The notes under the pieces are model-generated. The model was not told the origin of the DNA. It ran no database searches and saw only the letters and a program-made list of their open reading frames with translations. This document shows positions 63,543 to 64,000 of a stretch of DNA of 64,000 bases, piece by piece. The position numbers and the translations under genes were made by a program. Position 1 is the first letter of the stretch; every line of letters begins with the position of its first letter. Source of the stretch: Castor canadensis (Eukaryota; Chordata; Mammalia; Rodentia; Castoridae). Location of the stretch: contig NC_133390.1 of the NCBI RefSeq assembly GCF_047511655.1, positions 168,908,083 through 168,972,082 on the forward strand. The letters run 5' to 3'.

Positions 63543-63617
63543 AGTGGCAGCACCGGCCCGCCGCGTCGGACCCGCGATCGCCCGCAGCGCGCCGGGGCGC
63601 CCTCTCCACTGTGCGCG
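63200..63617 (+). other. Putative noncoding exon 1 (5' UTR)
   Basis: A strong splice donor GTGAGT follows position 63617 (TGTGCGCG/GTGAGTACG). The upstream boundary is the unknown start site, so 63200 is only nominal. The exon would carry the (CGG)11 tract and short upstream frames, for example ATG at 63281 giving MLQAPRAARRHCRA-stop. Translation most likely begins in a later exon outside the window. Confidence 0.55.
63509..63541 (+). repeat. (CGG)11 trinucleotide repeat in putative 5' UTR
   Basis: Eleven perfect CGG units, followed by CAGTGGCAG. Position and sequence parallel 5' UTR CGG tracts known in other mammalian genes to be length-variable. Confidence 0.97.
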
Positions 63618-64000
63618 GTGAGTACGCTCGGGCTGCCCCGGCCTGCGCCTGTCCCCACCCGCAGCTGTGGCGCGATCGCGGGGCGCACGCATCTTATCGG
63701 GGATCCCAGGGCCACTCAGGCAGCGGGGCAGCGGGTCCTGCGCAGACCCCACCTCGGGAAAGCCCCTCCCAGGCTCCGGTCCTCAATTTCCCCCTCGTGA
63801 TTGGGGGCGCAGCGACTTTGAAGTTGGCACTCCTGCGCGCGGGACAAGTGCATGGCGCGCAGGCCGTGGAGACACGGCTGGGTCCTCGGCGTATGCCTTG
63901 ATGGCTGGCGGCGGAGGTCCGCGACGAGCCGCGCGCTCCTCATCCGACCCAAAGGCGCATCCCGGGGCTGGGAGGGAACCAATCGCTGGAACCCCGGGAT
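63618..64000 (+). other. Start of putative intron 1 (CpG island shoulder)
   Basis: Begins GTGAGTACGCTCGGG and stays GC- and CpG-rich to the edge. No in-window acceptor or second exon is apparent. Confidence 0.45.

Larger units (their letters stand above)
63061..64000 (+). promoter_or_regulatory. CpG-island promoter of a rightward gene
   Basis: CpG density rises sharply from about 63165 and continues to the window edge. Likely core features are a GC box GGGCGGG at 63101-63107, an inverted CCAAT box (ATTGG) at about 63130, and a G-rich run at 63211-63240 (GGCGGTGGGGGGCGGGGGTG) able to bind Sp factors or form a G-quadruplex. There is no TATA box, which suits a broad-start housekeeping or developmental promoter. 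The start site probably lies between 63130 and 63290. The long Ala/Gly/Arg/Pro frames on both strands reflect GC content. The gene lies beyond the right edge and I cannot identify it. Confidence 0.85.

Noticed and set aside
62948..63901. Several 170-255 codon frames on both strands in the CpG island
   Set aside because: All are Ala/Gly/Arg/Pro-rich products of CpG and CGG sequence. They overlap in every frame, and the donor at 63618 cuts through the + frames.

Overview
The window is mammalian nuclear DNA, almost certainly from a non-murid rodent. The repeats give this away. Dozens of SINEs join a 7SL-derived B1-like half to a tRNA/ID-like half (B1-dID type), and there are two young copies of one L1 family, rodent-type MaLR LTRs, and worn MIR, L2, L1M, MLT1 and MER5-type remnants. 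The dimeric SINEs resemble those I know from beaver (Castor) and relatives. That species guess is from memory and is only moderately secure. Nothing bacterial or viral is present, and there are no operons, CRISPR arrays or rRNA genes.

Layout. Positions 1 to about 62,700 are intergenic-looking: I find no convincing protein-coding gene. Every long open frame is explained by repeats, microsatellites, GC-rich sequence or chance. Repeats are spread throughout, with a SINE every 1-3 kb. L1 pieces lie at 3.2, 10.4, 26.4, 27.6, 31.5, 39.0, 43.5, 45.8, 54.3 and 56.7 kb. LTR remnants lie at about 9.5, 18.6, 19.5, 27, 28.6, 32, 33, 35.5, 52, 55 and 58 kb.

Between the repeats are five repeat-free, homeodomain-motif-rich blocks that read like conserved noncoding enhancers (6.5-7.0, 17.9-18.0, 25.3-25.6, 52.8-53.2 and 56.0-56.4 kb). 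An orphan CpG-rich island at 22.66-23.18 kb carries eleven E-boxes. No alignment was possible here, so conservation is inferred from character only.

The right end (about 63.1 kb to the edge) is a strong CpG-island promoter on the + strand. It has GC boxes, an inverted CCAAT box, a perfect (CGG)11 tract and a good splice donor after position 63617, so exon 1 of a gene running off the window appears to be noncoding 5' UTR. I cannot name the gene. The overall picture is the upstream flank of a possibly developmental gene, with candidate distal enhancers set in rodent repeat-rich DNA. The most interesting leads are the E-box island, the 6.5 kb block, the CGG tract, a 72-bp cryptic exon candidate at 51.0 kb, and a SINE subfamily defined by a shared deletion.
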